Notes: generated by a model from the letters alone, not told the origin. DNA of 64,000 nt from Mucilaginibacter sp. SJ (GCF_028993635.1 NZ_CP118631.1:5146001-5210000), one strand, 5' to 3'. Shown: positions 45,194 to 55,500, counted from the stretch's first letter. Numbers and translations are program-made.

Positions 45194-45778
45194 ATGAACA
45201 ATTGTAACCAGCTAACTACATGGTGGGAAGAAGCCCTCCAGGGAAATGTCAAATCTTTTGGCAGGATACATGACGAACTGTATTCCGGTTTGTATTTCTA
45301 CCTCTATAAAATTATTAAAGATGAGGCTGCAGCCCAGGACGTTTTACAGGAACTGTTTATAAAAATGTGGGAGCGGAGGATAACATTTGGGCCTATTAAA
45401 AATGTTAAATACTATTTCTTTAAATCGGCGCGGTCACTTGCTATCAATTTTTTAAAGGCCTCGCGGCCCGAGTTTGTAGGCTTATCCGCAAGTCATGATA
45501 TCGATATTGTTTTTTCGAGGGAAGATGTGCTTGTTTCGGAAGAAACCGGGAGAGAAGTAGAGCACATGCTTGCCCTTGCCTTGAATACCTTGCCAAGGCG
45601 CCAGAAGGAGATGATCTTTTTAAGGTATTTTGATAATTGGAATTACGATCAGATTGCTGAAGTAACGGGGTTACAATATCAGTCGGTAGTTAATCATGTA
45701 CACAGGGGCATCAATCAACTGCGTATTAAACTTTCTGAAGGCAGTAAGATAGCCACAACCGAACTGGTGCTTTCATAA
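45194..45778 (+). CDS. ECF sigma-70 factor (orphan, SigW/FecI-like)
   Basis: Alternative sigma factor of the extracytoplasmic-function class. Region 2 is at about residues 18-85 (FYLYKIIKDEAAAQDVLQELFIKMWE, with DV-QELF for core binding) and region 4 at about 120-180 (LNTLPRRQKEMIFLRYFDNWNYDQIAEV and YQSVVNHVHRGINQLR). The length, 194 residues, is normal. In PULs such factors are usually followed by a FecR anti-sigma and susCD; here a GH43 gene follows instead, 40 bases downstream, and no anti-sigma is visible in the window. The partner may be elsewhere. Confidence 0.93.
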   Translation: MNNCNQLTTWWEEALQGNVKSFGRIHDELYSGLYFYLYKIIKDEAAAQDVLQELFIKMWERRITFGPIKNVKYYFFKSARSLAINFLKASRPEFVGLSASHDIDIVFSREDVLVSEETGREVEHMLALALNTLPRRQKEMIFLRYFDNWNYDQIAEVTGLQYQSVVNHVHRGINQLRIKLSEGSKIATTELVLS

Positions 45779-45818
45779 AAACGGTATATAAGATTTCCTG
45801 ACTTTCAAAAAACACTGA

Positions 45819-46808
45819 ATGATTAAAAAGATACTTTTAAAAAGAATAACCATTGCCGTCATGACGTTGCTGGTTGCCGGCAAGGCACATGCACAGCATC
45901 AAAAAATCATAAATCCCGGAGAAGTTTGGCCCGATAACCGCGGAGAACATATCCAGGCACATGGCGGCGGTATTATAAAAATAAAGAACACATACTATTG
46001 GTACGGCGAAGAAAGGCGGCGTGGACTGGATTCAAATAAACGTTATGTTAGCTGTTATGCGTCAAAAGACCTGACGAACTGGGCGTTCAAAGGCGATGTT
46101 GTTCAGATGACCGATCCTGAAAACCTGGGGCAGCGCTGGGTGCTGGAAAGGCCCAAAGTTTTCTACAGCAAAAAGAGCCGGCAATATGTCATGTATTTCC
46201 ATCTTGACAATGCGACCTATAAGTTTGCCCGGGTTGGTATTGCCGTAAGCGACCGCCCTGACGGTGATTTTAAATACCTGAAAAGCTTCAGACCTTTGGG
46301 GCACGAAAGCCGGGACATTGGCCAGTTTATAGATGATGACGGTACGCCATACCTTGTTTTCGAAGACCGTCCGCTCGGGTTTCATATTGTTCGCCTTTCG
46401 GAAGATTGCCTCAGCATTGACCGGGAAATGTGCCTGATAGCCGAACATATGGAAGGCGGGGCCATAGTGCATTATAAGGGTCTTTATTACGCCATAGGCT
46501 CAGCGCTTACCGGCTGGAGGCCCAATCCTAACCGGTATGCCACAGCAAAGACCCTGGAAGGCCCGTGGTCGGAGTTTAAAGACATAGCGCCGAAGGAAAA
46601 AAATACATATAGTTCGCAATCTACCTTATTGCTTAAAGTTAGCGGGAAGAAGGATACCACAGTATTGTTCCTGGGGGATATCTGGAAACCGAAAGAACAA
46701 TGGGATTCCCGTTATTTATGGATGCCTGTTCAGATCGGCGATGGCAAGCTTTGGCTTCCTGAGCCCGCCCCGTTTAAGATCGACGTGAAAAACGGCACTG
46801 CAAATTGA
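45819..46808 (+). CDS. Secreted GH43 subfamily 24/34-like hydrolase (possible exo-beta-1,3-galactanase)
   Basis: Five-bladed propeller of GH43 type with a signal peptide ending in KAHAQ. Where most GH43 enzymes carry the catalytic-base Asp the sequence is IQAHGGGIIKIKNTYYWYG, without an Asp; this AHGxGI block is what galactanases of subfamily 24 have. Also seen are RPKVFYSKKSRQYVMYFH, DIGQFIDDDGTPYLVFEDR and a probable acid Glu in MEGGAIVHYKGLYY near residue 211. The length is 329 residues with no extra module. It is 40 bases downstream of the ECF sigma gene, so co-transcription is likely, and a terminator follows. A role on arabinogalactan backbones is inference. Confidence 0.75.
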   Translation: MIKKILLKRITIAVMTLLVAGKAHAQHQKIINPGEVWPDNRGEHIQAHGGGIIKIKNTYYWYGEERRRGLDSNKRYVSCYASKDLTNWAFKGDVVQMTDPENLGQRWVLERPKVFYSKKSRQYVMYFHLDNATYKFARVGIAVSDRPDGDFKYLKSFRPLGHESRDIGQFIDDDGTPYLVFEDRPLGFHIVRLSEDCLSIDREMCLIAEHMEGGAIVHYKGLYYAIGSALTGWRPNPNRYATAKTLEGPWSEFKDIAPKEKNTYSSQSTLLLKVSGKKDTTVLFLGDIWKPKEQWDSRYLWMPVQIGDGKLWLPEPAPFKIDVKNGTAN

Positions 46809-46855
46809 TCAGCATTTTTATACAATTCATTCTTCATAAGGTTAGTTAATAGATT

Positions 46856-46878
46856 AAGGGGCAGGGGTGCCCCTTTTT
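46856..46878 (+). terminator. Intrinsic terminator after the galactanase-like GH43
   Basis: AAGGGGCA (46856-46863) pairs with TGCCCCTT (46868-46875), followed by TTT. It lies about 50 bases after the GH43 stop. The gap to the acyl-CoA dehydrogenase (46809-47146) holds nothing else I can support. Confidence 0.75.
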
Positions 46879-47146
46879 CTCTTTTACCGGCCCCGGCAAT
46901 GTGCCTGTCGCACTGTTTTTTTGATCGATAAAGTTGGTATCGGTTAGCGCCGGTGGGTTGTTATCTTCGTTCCTCTCCAACAATTTCAAAAATATTTTTC
47001 ATCAGTTTCCTCTCCCCCAAAACCACTCTATTTTAACTAAACCTATAATTCATACCCAATACCAAACTGTTCTTGATTTGCAGGCTTTTACGGGCAAACC
47101 AATCTCATTTTTTATACGTTATTTTGTAGTAACCAATTATAAATGT

Positions 47147-48328
47147 ATGGATACTTTGTTAACCGATATCCCCTCAACAGGCGGGTATGATTTTGCTATG
47201 AACGAAAATCAGCAAATGGTTGGCCAGATGGCCAAAGACTTTGCCGACCGTTATATTAAACCTCATGTAATGGAATGGGACGAAGCCCAGGTTTTCCCTA
47301 TCGACTTATTTAAACAATTGGGCGAGCTTGGCATGATGGGCGTTTTTGTGCCCGAACAATATGGCGGCTCCGGTTTCGGATATTTTGAATATGTAACCGT
47401 GATCAGTGAAATAGCCAAAGTTTGCGGTGCTATAGGTTTATCAGTCGCCGCCCATAATTCACTTTGTACGGGACATATCCTTGCCTTTGGCAATGAAGAG
47501 CAAAAGCTTAAATGGCTGCCCAAACTGGCCACTGCCGAATGGCTTGGCGCCTGGGGATTAACCGAGGCCAACACCGGTTCGGACGCGCTGGGTATGAACA
47601 CCACCGCCGTTTTGGATGGCGACCATTATGTAGTGAACGGCTCAAAAAACTGGATAACCCATGGTAAATCGGGCGATGTGGCGGTAGTGATGGTGCGTAC
47701 AGGCAACAAAGGCGATTCGCACGGGATCTCGGCACTGGTAATTGAAAAAGGTACACCGGGTTTTACCCATGGCAAAAAAGAAAACAAGCTGGGTATGCGT
47801 GCCTCAGAAACCACGGAGCTTATTTTTGATAACTGCCGTGTGCCAAAGGAAAATTTGCTGGGTGTTGAGGGAGAAGGCTTTAAACAGGCCATGAAAGTGT
47901 TAGACGGCGGCAGGATTTCGATAGCGGCGCTTTCGTTAGGGATTGCAAAAGGTGCTTTTGAAGCGGCGGTTGCTTACGCCAAAGAACGCCGCCAGTTTGG
48001 ACAACCCATTGGTAATTTCCAGGGGATAGCATTTAAACTGGCCAATATGGCTACCGAAATTGAAGCGGCCGAACTGCTGATCATGCAGGCTGCCGATCTG
48101 AAAAACCGCCATCTGCCGGTCACAAAACAATCGGCCATGGCCAAATATTTTGCCTCAGAAACGGCAGTGCGTACGGCCACCGAGGCTGTTCAGATCTTCG
48201 GTGGATACGGTTATACCAAGGATTTTCCTGTTGAGAAGTTTTATCGTGATGCCAAACTTTGTACCATAGGCGAAGGCACCAGTGAGATCCAGAAGATTGT
48301 GATTAGCAGGGAAGTGTTGAAAGCATAA
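47147..48328 (+). CDS. Acyl-CoA dehydrogenase (short/branched-chain type)
   Basis: FAD enzyme that introduces the alpha,beta double bond in acyl-CoA during fatty or branched-chain acid breakdown. The start at the ATG at 47147 gives 393 residues, close to the family's 380; the longer reading adds about 71 residues with no homology-like features. Seen: FVPEQYGGSGFGYFEYVTV, the flavin-contact WGLTEANTGSD and KNWITHG, an RRQFGQPIGNFQGIAFKLANM helix, and the C-terminal GYGYTKDFPVEKFYRDAK followed by the catalytic base in IGEGTSEIQ. It stands alone, unrelated in function to the PUL genes. Confidence 0.95.
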   Translation: MDTLLTDIPSTGGYDFAMNENQQMVGQMAKDFADRYIKPHVMEWDEAQVFPIDLFKQLGELGMMGVFVPEQYGGSGFGYFEYVTVISEIAKVCGAIGLSVAAHNSLCTGHILAFGNEEQKLKWLPKLATAEWLGAWGLTEANTGSDALGMNTTAVLDGDHYVVNGSKNWITHGKSGDVAVVMVRTGNKGDSHGISALVIEKGTPGFTHGKKENKLGMRASETTELIFDNCRVPKENLLGVEGEGFKQAMKVLDGGRISIAALSLGIAKGAFEAAVAYAKERRQFGQPIGNFQGIAFKLANMATEIEAAELLIMQAADLKNRHLPVTKQSAMAKYFASETAVRTATEAVQIFGGYGYTKDFPVEKFYRDAKLCTIGEGTSEIQKIVISREVLKA

Positions 48329-48411
48329 GCCGGGCCGGCTATTTTGCCTGTTATTATTGAATTTTAAAAGAGTTTTAATATGAGAAGCTCTTTAAATCAA
48401 TATTAAACATA

Positions 48412-48448
48412 TTTGTGTAGAGACGCATTTGATGCTTCTCTACACAAA
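48412..48448. terminator. Palindromic bidirectional terminator between convergent genes
   Basis: TTTGTGTAGAGA (48412-48423) and TCTCTACACAAA (48437-48448) enclose GCAT...ATGC. The 12-pair stem with A/T ends lies between the acyl-CoA dehydrogenase and the convergent PfkB kinase. The GTAGAGA words resemble a dispersed Bacteroidota repeat. Confidence 0.7.
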
Positions 48449-48473
48449 AAATTGATGTTTTTAAAAAGCTATC

Positions 48474-49388
48474 TTACAATTCAAATTTAGATAAGCCTAC
48501 AAACTCCTGGATCCGGGCGGCTATTTCCTCTTCGCTAAGGTTTCTTAATCTTTCTGAACCAAATTTTTCAACACAGAATGAAGCCAGGGCCGAGCCAAAA
48601 ATGATGGCGTTTTTCATGTTGTTGAAATTAACGGTGCCTACTTTGGCCATGTACCCAATAAAGCCGCCTGCAAAAGTATCGCCTGCGCCTGTGGGGTCAA
48701 ATACTTCGGCCAATGGAAGGGCGGGGGCACTAAAAATCTTATCTTCATGGAACAGCAATGCACCGTGCTCACCTTTTTTAATGATGATGTATTTAGGGCC
48801 CATGGTTAATATTTTGCGGGCGGCTTTAACTAATGAGAATTCGCCGGATAACTGGCGGGCTTCGGCATCGTTAATGGTTAGCACATCCACCAGCTGGATG
48901 GTTTTTAAAAGCTCATCAAGGGCAATATCCATCCAAAAGTTCATGGTGTCCATTACAATAAGCTTAGGACGGTTTTTAAGGCGCGCTATAACAGTTTGCT
49001 GCACCTGTGGAGAAAGGTTGCCCAGCATCAGGTATTCGCAATCCTGGTAACTATCAGGGATAATTGGATCGAAAGCTTCCAATACGTTAAGCTCAGTTAC
49101 CAGGGTATCGCGGCTGTTCATGTCGTTATGGTAACGACCGCTCCAGAAAAATGATTTCTCGCCCTGTTTTACCTGCAGACCTTCGGTATTAACGTTGTGC
49201 TTTTGCAGGTCCTCAATCTCGTGCTGCGGAAAATCATCGCCAACAACCGCTACAATTTTTATTTTATCATAAAAGTAAGAAGCGCCCAAACTTGCAAAGG
49301 TTGCAGAGCCGCCTACTATTTTATCGGTTTTACCAAAAGGGGTTTCAATGGCATCAAACGCCACAGTGCCAATAACTAACAAACTCAT
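48474..49388 (-). CDS. PfkB family carbohydrate/nucleoside kinase
   Basis: Ribokinase-fold kinase that phosphorylates a sugar or nucleoside. The start at the ATG at 49388 gives MSLLVIGTVAFDAIETPFG, the usual first strand; the longer reading adds 20 residues without support. Seen: GGSATFASLGASYF (substrate loop), VLTINDAEARQLSGE, and the PfkB signature FDPTGAGDTFAGGFIGYMA near residue 240 with the catalytic Asp. At 304 residues it is family length. It is convergent with the acyl-CoA dehydrogenase. The substrate cannot be decided; inosine/adenosine kinase-like or a sugar kinase are possible. Confidence 0.92.
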   Translation of the reverse strand: MSLLVIGTVAFDAIETPFGKTDKIVGGSATFASLGASYFYDKIKIVAVVGDDFPQHEIEDLQKHNVNTEGLQVKQGEKSFFWSGRYHNDMNSRDTLVTELNVLEAFDPIIPDSYQDCEYLMLGNLSPQVQQTVIARLKNRPKLIVMDTMNFWMDIALDELLKTIQLVDVLTINDAEARQLSGEFSLVKAARKILTMGPKYIIIKKGEHGALLFHEDKIFSAPALPLAEVFDPTGAGDTFAGGFIGYMAKVGTVNFNNMKNAIIFGSALASFCVEKFGSERLRNLSEEEIAARIQEFVGLSKFEL

Positions 49389-49651
49389 GTAAAGATATTT
49401 ATATTTTTTTGCCGCAAATATTGTGAAAATTAAGGGATAATCATTCATTGATGCCAGTTTGCGATGCCAATTTTCATTTGAGAAAACATAATTTAACCAG
49501 TTTCAGAAACCTGGCGGCAGAAAAAAGAGGCTCTGCAGAAAGAATTGCCATCGCTAAAAAAATGCTGCAGTGTGTCTTTGGGTTTTAAATAACACATAAT
49601 CAGGGGCAAAAAAAGCCTGTGAAAAATATTTTAATTTTTTTTTAATAAAAA

Positions 49652-49682
49652 TTGTGAAATATCCGATGAGTTTTTACCTTTG
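49652..49682 (+). promoter_or_regulatory. Promoter of tRNA-Asn copy 1
   Basis: TTGTG at 49652-49656, 18 bases, then TACCTTTG at 49675-49682. It is the same architecture and spacing as the promoter of copy 2 and matches the Bacteroidota consensus. It lies about 24 bases before the tRNA. The preceding gap from 49389 shows nothing else. Confidence 0.75.
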
Positions 49683-49705
49683 CCCCACTCCAAACCGGAT
49701 TAGAT

Positions 49706-49779
49706 TCCTGAGTAGCTCAGCCGGTTAGAGCATCTGACTGTTAATCAGAGGGTCGCTGGTTCGAGCCCAGCCTCAGGAG
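49706..49779 (+). tRNA. tRNA-Asn (GTT anticodon), copy 1
   Basis: 74-base cloverleaf. Acceptor TCCTGAG (49706-49712) pairs with CTCAGGA (49772-49778), discriminator G at 49779. The anticodon arm CTGACTGTTAATCAG presents GTT. The T arm contains GGTTCGAGCCC. CCA is not encoded. Identical in sequence to the copy at 56811-56884. Confidence 0.96.
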
Positions 49780-49784
49780 CAAAA

Positions 49785-49811
49785 GCCTCACATGTCTGTG
49801 AGGCTTTTTTT
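49785..49811 (+). terminator. Terminator of tRNA-Asn copy 1
   Basis: GCCTCACA (49785-49792) pairs with TGTGAGGC (49797-49804) around TGTC, then seven T. The region from 49812 to 50099 before the acyltransferase shows no gene or strong signal. Confidence 0.9.
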
Positions 49812-50099
49812 ATATCTGATATTCTGTAGATCACTTTGCAGGCAATGATCCACAAAACACGCGAAAATGAGACGATATGCGTGTATTTTGACACGATATG
49901 AAGATATCCCGGCAACACATTCACTTATTTTTACGATCTGAATAAGACTTCAATTATACACTGTTCATGAACCAATCTAACCGACTTAAGTCATTGGTCA
50001 TACCGGCCCGTACATGCACAGGAAAGAAAAGCACCCGCTGAACATTGGCAATGCCTGCTTTAGCATCCGGCCAAATATCTACCAACTCTAATCTTATAC

Positions 50100-51206
50100 A
50101 TGGACAATAATAAACTGATCACCAAACCACATTACCCGATACTGGATGGCTTACGCGGTGTTGCAGCCATTATCGTAGTTACCTTTCACCTAACCGAACC
50201 ATTGGGGAGCGGTCATCTGGATATCATAGTTAACCACGGGTACCTGGCTGTCGATTTCTTTTTCCTGCTATCGGGTTTCGTTATCGGTTATGCTTATGAC
50301 GATCGCTGGCATAAAATGACAATCGGCAGTTTTTTTAAACGCCGTATCGAGCGCCTTCAGCCAATGGTAATTCTCGGGATGACATTGGGTGCCATAGGTT
50401 TTTATTTTACAGATTGTACGCTGTGGCCGCTCATTCATACTGTACCGGTTTGGAAGATGCTACTGGTAATGCTGATCGGTTATACCATCCTGCCGGTACC
50501 GCTGTCTTTGGATATTCGCGGCTGGCAGGAAATGCATCCTCTTAACAGCGTAGGATGGTCATTGTTCTTTGAATACATCGCCAACATTCTTTATGCGGTT
50601 TGGATAAGAAAATTTTCAAAAACTACATTGTCGGTTTTAGTATGCGTTGCAGCTGTAGCACTTGCGCACCTGGCTATCACCAATGGAGATGTCAGTGGCG
50701 GCTGGACACTTAATGTGGAGCAGGTACGCGTTGGCATTACCCGTACCATATACCCATTCTTTGCCGGCCTGCTGCTTTCGCGTGTTGCGAAACCCGCCCG
50801 CGTCAGGCACACGTTTTTATGGTGCAGTGTTTTAATAGCGATAATATTATATATGCCGCGCATCGGCGGTGCTGCCCATCTTTGGATGAACGGGATCTAC
50901 GAGTCCGTTTGCATCATTATCATTTTTCCGCTTATCGTTTATCTTGGTGCCGGCGGTAAGGTTCATACCCAAGTGGAGAACAGGGTATGCAGGTTTCTCG
51001 GCGATATATCCTATCCTCTTTACCTGGTGCATTATCCGTTGGTTTATTTTTATGTAGCATGGATCAGCAATCATAAAGGCGTAACCATAGTGCAGGCCTG
51101 GCCTTATGCCTTAGCTATTTTGATTGGTGCAATTTTCATGGCGTATATTACTTTGAAATGGTATGATGAGCCGGTTCGTAGCTGGCTGCGAAAAAAACTT
51201 GGGTAA
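50100..51206 (+). CDS. Acyltransferase family 3 (OafA/YrhL-type) membrane protein
   Basis: Integral membrane O-acyltransferase that acetylates or acylates a surface glycan or lipid. Seen: the N-terminal signature YPILDGLRGVAAIIVVTFHLTEP with the catalytic-type His, then VDFFFLLSGFVIGYAYDDRW, and hydrophobic segments throughout (roughly ten). There is no C-terminal SGNH domain; it ends WYDEPVRSWLRKKLG, the usual final helix. The length, 368 residues, is normal. The acceptor is unknown. It stands alone between the two tRNA-Asn units. Confidence 0.9.
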   Translation: MDNNKLITKPHYPILDGLRGVAAIIVVTFHLTEPLGSGHLDIIVNHGYLAVDFFFLLSGFVIGYAYDDRWHKMTIGSFFKRRIERLQPMVILGMTLGAIGFYFTDCTLWPLIHTVPVWKMLLVMLIGYTILPVPLSLDIRGWQEMHPLNSVGWSLFFEYIANILYAVWIRKFSKTTLSVLVCVAAVALAHLAITNGDVSGGWTLNVEQVRVGITRTIYPFFAGLLLSRVAKPARVRHTFLWCSVLIAIILYMPRIGGAAHLWMNGIYESVCIIIIFPLIVYLGAGGKVHTQVENRVCRFLGDISYPLYLVHYPLVYFYVAWISNHKGVTIVQAWPYALAILIGAIFMAYITLKWYDEPVRSWLRKKLG

Positions 51207-51295
51207 AAGGGATCTTGAACAAAAGCGGCTTCAGCGTACCTTGACATGCAAAGCATTAAAGCATTAAAACATGGCCTGAATTTCTTAAATTCGTA

Positions 51296-51433
51296 GCACA
51301 GGAGATAAAACTTCCTGTAAGGCGGGATCAGCAAATTAATATTGAGCGAACTTTCGAAATGCCGGTTAGCAAAGTGTTAGTGAACAAAAGCATTCAATTT
51401 ATCTATAAAAGCATAATACCTTACCACCTATGA
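51296..51433 (+). pseudogene. Possible N-terminal remnant of an SRPBCC (AHSA1-like) protein
   Basis: In frame one reads QQINIERTFEMPVSKV, close to the opening strand and helix of SRPBCC/AHSA1 proteins (INIERTFxAPxxKV). The frame then runs into unrelated residues and stops at 51433, overlapping the DUF1080 start. It is short, so chance cannot be excluded. Confidence 0.25.
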
Positions 51434-52239
51434 AAATGACACGCGTTTTTATGTTTTCCTGCCTCCTCATATTGGGCTGCGCCGGGCCGAAAAAGCTGGC
51501 TGACGCCGGCAATGCCGACAAGGGCTGGACGAAGCTGTTTAACGGGACCGACATTAACGATTGGTTTGTAAAGATCAATCACCACCTGGTTGGCGAAAAT
51601 TATGGCAATACCTTCCGGGTAGAAGACGGCATGATCAGGGTTAGCTATGATCAGTACGGCGATTTCAACGATCAGTTTGGTCATTTGTATTACAAAACCC
51701 CGTTCTCTTATTATCACCTGCGGTTTGAGTACCGCTTTGTTGGTAAACAGCAAAAAGGTGCGCCAGACTACACGCTCCTTAACAGCGGTGTCATGTTTCA
51801 TTCACAGGATCCCCGCACGATGCTAAAGGACCAGGATTGGCCGATATCGATAGAAATGCAGCTATTAGGCGGCCTGGGCGACGGGAAACCAAGGCCAACA
51901 GGAAATATGTGTTCGCCCGGCACTGATGTTGTTTATAAAGGAAAGGTTTCGCCCGACCATTGTATCAATTCTACTTCAAAAACCTATGACGGTGACCAGT
52001 GGGTAAAGGGCGAACTGATTGTTCAGGGCAACAAATTAATCACCCATATCATCAACGGCGATACGGTACTTCAATACTCAAGGCCTACCATTGGCGGCGG
52101 TGTGGCACATGGCTACGATCCGAAGTATAAGCAGGATGGGAAATTATTAAGCAGCGGCTTTATCGCTTTACAAAGTGAAGGGCAGCCTGTCGATTTCAGG
52201 AATATAGAGATTAAACAGCTGCCGGATACTGACCGGTAG
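51430..52239 (+). CDS. DUF1080-family lipoprotein (3-keto-disaccharide hydrolase-like)
   Basis: Lipoprotein with a lectin-like jelly-roll domain. Lipobox LILGC near residue 17. DUF1080 blocks: GWTKLFNGTDINDWFVKI (start of domain), VEDGMIRV, FSYYHLRFEYRFVG, LLNSGVMFHS, PISIEMQLLGG, GDQWVKGELIVQGN, and the end GFIALQSEGQPVDFRNIEIKQL. Related proteins hydrolyse 3-keto-glycosides or bind glycans; which applies here is not visible. It is monocistronic, between acyltransferase and hybrid kinase. At 269 residues it is usual length. Confidence 0.9.
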   Translation: MKMTRVFMFSCLLILGCAGPKKLADAGNADKGWTKLFNGTDINDWFVKINHHLVGENYGNTFRVEDGMIRVSYDQYGDFNDQFGHLYYKTPFSYYHLRFEYRFVGKQQKGAPDYTLLNSGVMFHSQDPRTMLKDQDWPISIEMQLLGGLGDGKPRPTGNMCSPGTDVVYKGKVSPDHCINSTSKTYDGDQWVKGELIVQGNKLITHIINGDTVLQYSRPTIGGGVAHGYDPKYKQDGKLLSSGFIALQSEGQPVDFRNIEIKQLPDTDR

Positions 52240-52582
52240 GTTGCAAACAAAAGCCAGGCTCGTTAATATTTCTCCTGAGTTAACAACAGCAGTTAATTGG
52301 GCAAAAATAACACGTTATACGAAACTATTTCCCGTAAATACCGTATGACTGGCAAGCAGGGCTAACTTAAAATAAGCTCCTGGTAATCTGGAATTATTAT
52401 GAACGTTAAAGGCGGTTTGGTCAATATAAATTCTTGCCCGGTAGAAGTTATTAAGACTAAATTCCTGAAACCAAACTAATAAGTTTCGCAAGATAGGGGC
52501 ATTTACTTAGCCGCTGCAATGTTTGTTTTGGCTTATAACATCAACCGATTAGAAATACGATAAAACTACCAGCAAAATAATA
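52240..52582. other. Intergenic gap before the third hybrid kinase
   Basis: 343 bases. The longest start-to-stop frame is about 26 codons. I see no palindrome, terminator or complete promoter consensus. Confidence 0.4.
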
Positions 52583-55500
52583 ATGAGGCCAATATTGCTT
52601 TTTATCTGGTGTTTATACCTGCTTTTTCCCGGATTATCCTATTCGCAAACACCCGCCCTTAAATTTAAGCAGCTTAGTACGAACGAAGGTCTTTCCCAAA
52701 GCCATGTAGTAACCATTATTAAAGATAGTCGCGGCTTTATGTGGTTTGGCACCGAAGATGGCCTTAATAAATACGACGGTTATAAATTTACGCATTATAA
52801 GCACGACCAGAATAATAAAACAACCATCATCGATAACTATGTATTAGCTATAACGGAAGACAGTTATCATAATTTATGGATTGGAACCGAAAGCGGGCTT
52901 GACAGATTTGACCGGGCCTCAAATACATTTATCCACTATTCCAATCATTTAACTTTTGCTGTACAGTCTGTTTTTTTGGATAGTAAAAAAAGGATGTGGC
53001 TGGGCACCAGCAAAGGTTTATATCTGTTTAATGCTGCAAATGGTTCATTTAAAAGATTTACACATGCCGCGAATGGTACAAACAGTATAGCTAACGATTT
53101 CATTTACCAGGTTACTGAGGATAATAATGGCTGGTTATGGATAGGCACCGATGACGGACTTTTCCATTTTAATCCACAAAACGGTAAGTTTATTGGTTAT
53201 GTTCATGATCCTGCAAACCAAAACAGCATCGGCGCCAGCTGGGTAAAGGCGGTATACAAAGATAGCAAGGGCAATATTTGGGCAGGTACACATGGAGGAG
53301 GCCTGGCATTATATAACAATAAAAATAATTCGTTTATAAATTTCAAACACGACCCTGATAACAGCAACAGTATTTGCCATAACGATATTCTTTCGATACT
53401 CGAAAACAGCGACGGGAAGCTCTGGATAGGGACCGAAAATGGCGGCATAAGTGTGCTCGACTATCCGGCCAATAAATTTACTTGCTACAAATTTGACGCA
53501 AACGACCATTACAGCCTGAGCAATAACTCGGTTTATTGTTTATATAAAGATGATACAGGGAATACCTGGATAGGCACTTATTCGGGCGGTGTTGATTTTT
53601 TGCCTGGCTTTGGCGATAAATTCAGCTCCTACAGTCAAAACCCAAACAACCCGAATAGTTTGAGCAATAATAATGTGCTGGCCATCTCCGGCGATGATAG
53701 TGACGAAAATATTTGGATAGGCACCGATGGGGGCGGCCTTAATTTATTTAACCGGAAGAAAAAGACCTTTGTTCATTACCTGCATAGTGATAATAACAGC
53801 AACACCATAAGTAATAATTATGTAATGGCCATTGTGCCAATAAATAAAGATGTTATTGGTATTGGCTATCACATTGGCGGGTTTGACCTGTTTGATAAAA
53901 AGAAAGGAACCTTTACCCATCATATGCCCCAGGCAAATAATCCGCGCAGCCTTTCCCTTTCCGATATCAACAATATGTATAAAGACCGTGACGGCAATAT
54001 ATGGTTAGGAACCTGGAAAGGGGGGCTTAATCATTATAACGTAAAAACCGGTCTTTTTACAAGGTACAGGAACAACCCGGAGGATAATAACAGCATAGGC
54101 AGCGATATTGTTACCTCGGTATTCCAGGATAAACAGGGCAATATGTGGATAGGTACGGATAACGGGCTGGATGTATTAAACCCTAAAACAGGCCGTTTTA
54201 CACATTACAGGCACGATGAAGGGGATAAACACAGCTTATCAAACAATACCATCGAGGCGGTTACCCAGACTGATAACGGTGATATATGGATAGGCACAAA
54301 CGGCGGCGGACTTAATCTGTTTAACAAGCATAGCCAAACATTTACCATATTTACCGAAAGACAGGGTTTGCCCAATAATGTGATCTATTCGATTTTGAAA
54401 GACCGTAAAGGCAACTTCTGGTTAAGCACCAACAAAGGGATCTCCCGATTTAATCCCAAAACAAAAGCCATCAGAAACTATGGCATGTCTGACGGGCTGC
54501 AGGGAGATGAATTTAAAGGCCATTCCGGTTTTCAAACTGCTGACGGGGAAATGTTTTTTGGCGGCGTAAACGGCTTCAGTACCTTTTATCCTGATAGTTT
54601 AAAAGATAATGACTTTATCCCGCCTGTTTATATTACCGGCTTGCAGATTTTCAACAAAGAGATAAGCGCCGGTGCTAAAAACTCCCCGCTTCAAAAAGAT
54701 ATCAGCGAAACTGACTCCATAAACCTATCCTACAAACACTCGGTACTTACATTTGAGTTTGCGGCACTGAATTATACCATTCCCGAAAAAAATCAATATG
54801 CCTACAAGCTGGAAGGGTTTGATAAAGATTGGAACTATGTTGGCAATAAAAGAACAGCCACTTATACCAACCTCGATCCCGGTAGTTATACATTCAGGGT
54901 CAAAGCATCAAATAACGATGGCAAATGGAATAACAAAGGCACATTCATCATCATCAACATTAAGCCTCCTTTTTGGCTTACCTGGTGGTTTAAATTAATT
55001 GTAGCTTTAATTTTTATAATCAGCGGCCCGGCTTTTTATCTTATCCGCACACGTTCTATATTAAAACAAAAGGCCGAGCTTGAGCGCCAGGTAAAAGAAC
55101 GCACCGAGCAACTGGCCCGCGCTATAGAGGTTGAAAAAAAATTAGCAGTTGAGGCCGAAGAAGCTAACAAGGCTAAAAGCATATTTTTGGCTACAATGAG
55201 CCACGAGATCCGCACACCTATGAATGGGGTAATCGGGATGGCGTCATTACTGGCCGAAACTCCTTTGGATGAAGAACAGCGTACCTTTGCCGAATCAATA
55301 CAAACCTGCGGCGAAGACCTCTTGGCGGTGATTAACGATATTTTAGATTTTTCGAAAATAGAATCGGGCAATATGGAGCTGGAGGAAAAGGATTTTAGCC
55401 TGCGTACCTGTATTGAAGAAGTTTTTGATGTTTTTGCCTTAAAAGCCGCCCACCTAAAGCTTGACCTGGTTTACCAGATTGACTATGATGTACCGGCGCA

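Noticed and set aside
49389..49440. TTTGC...TATCTTTA as a promoter for the PfkB kinase
   Set aside because: It would place the transcript start at or after the ATG and the -7 box is not a full match.
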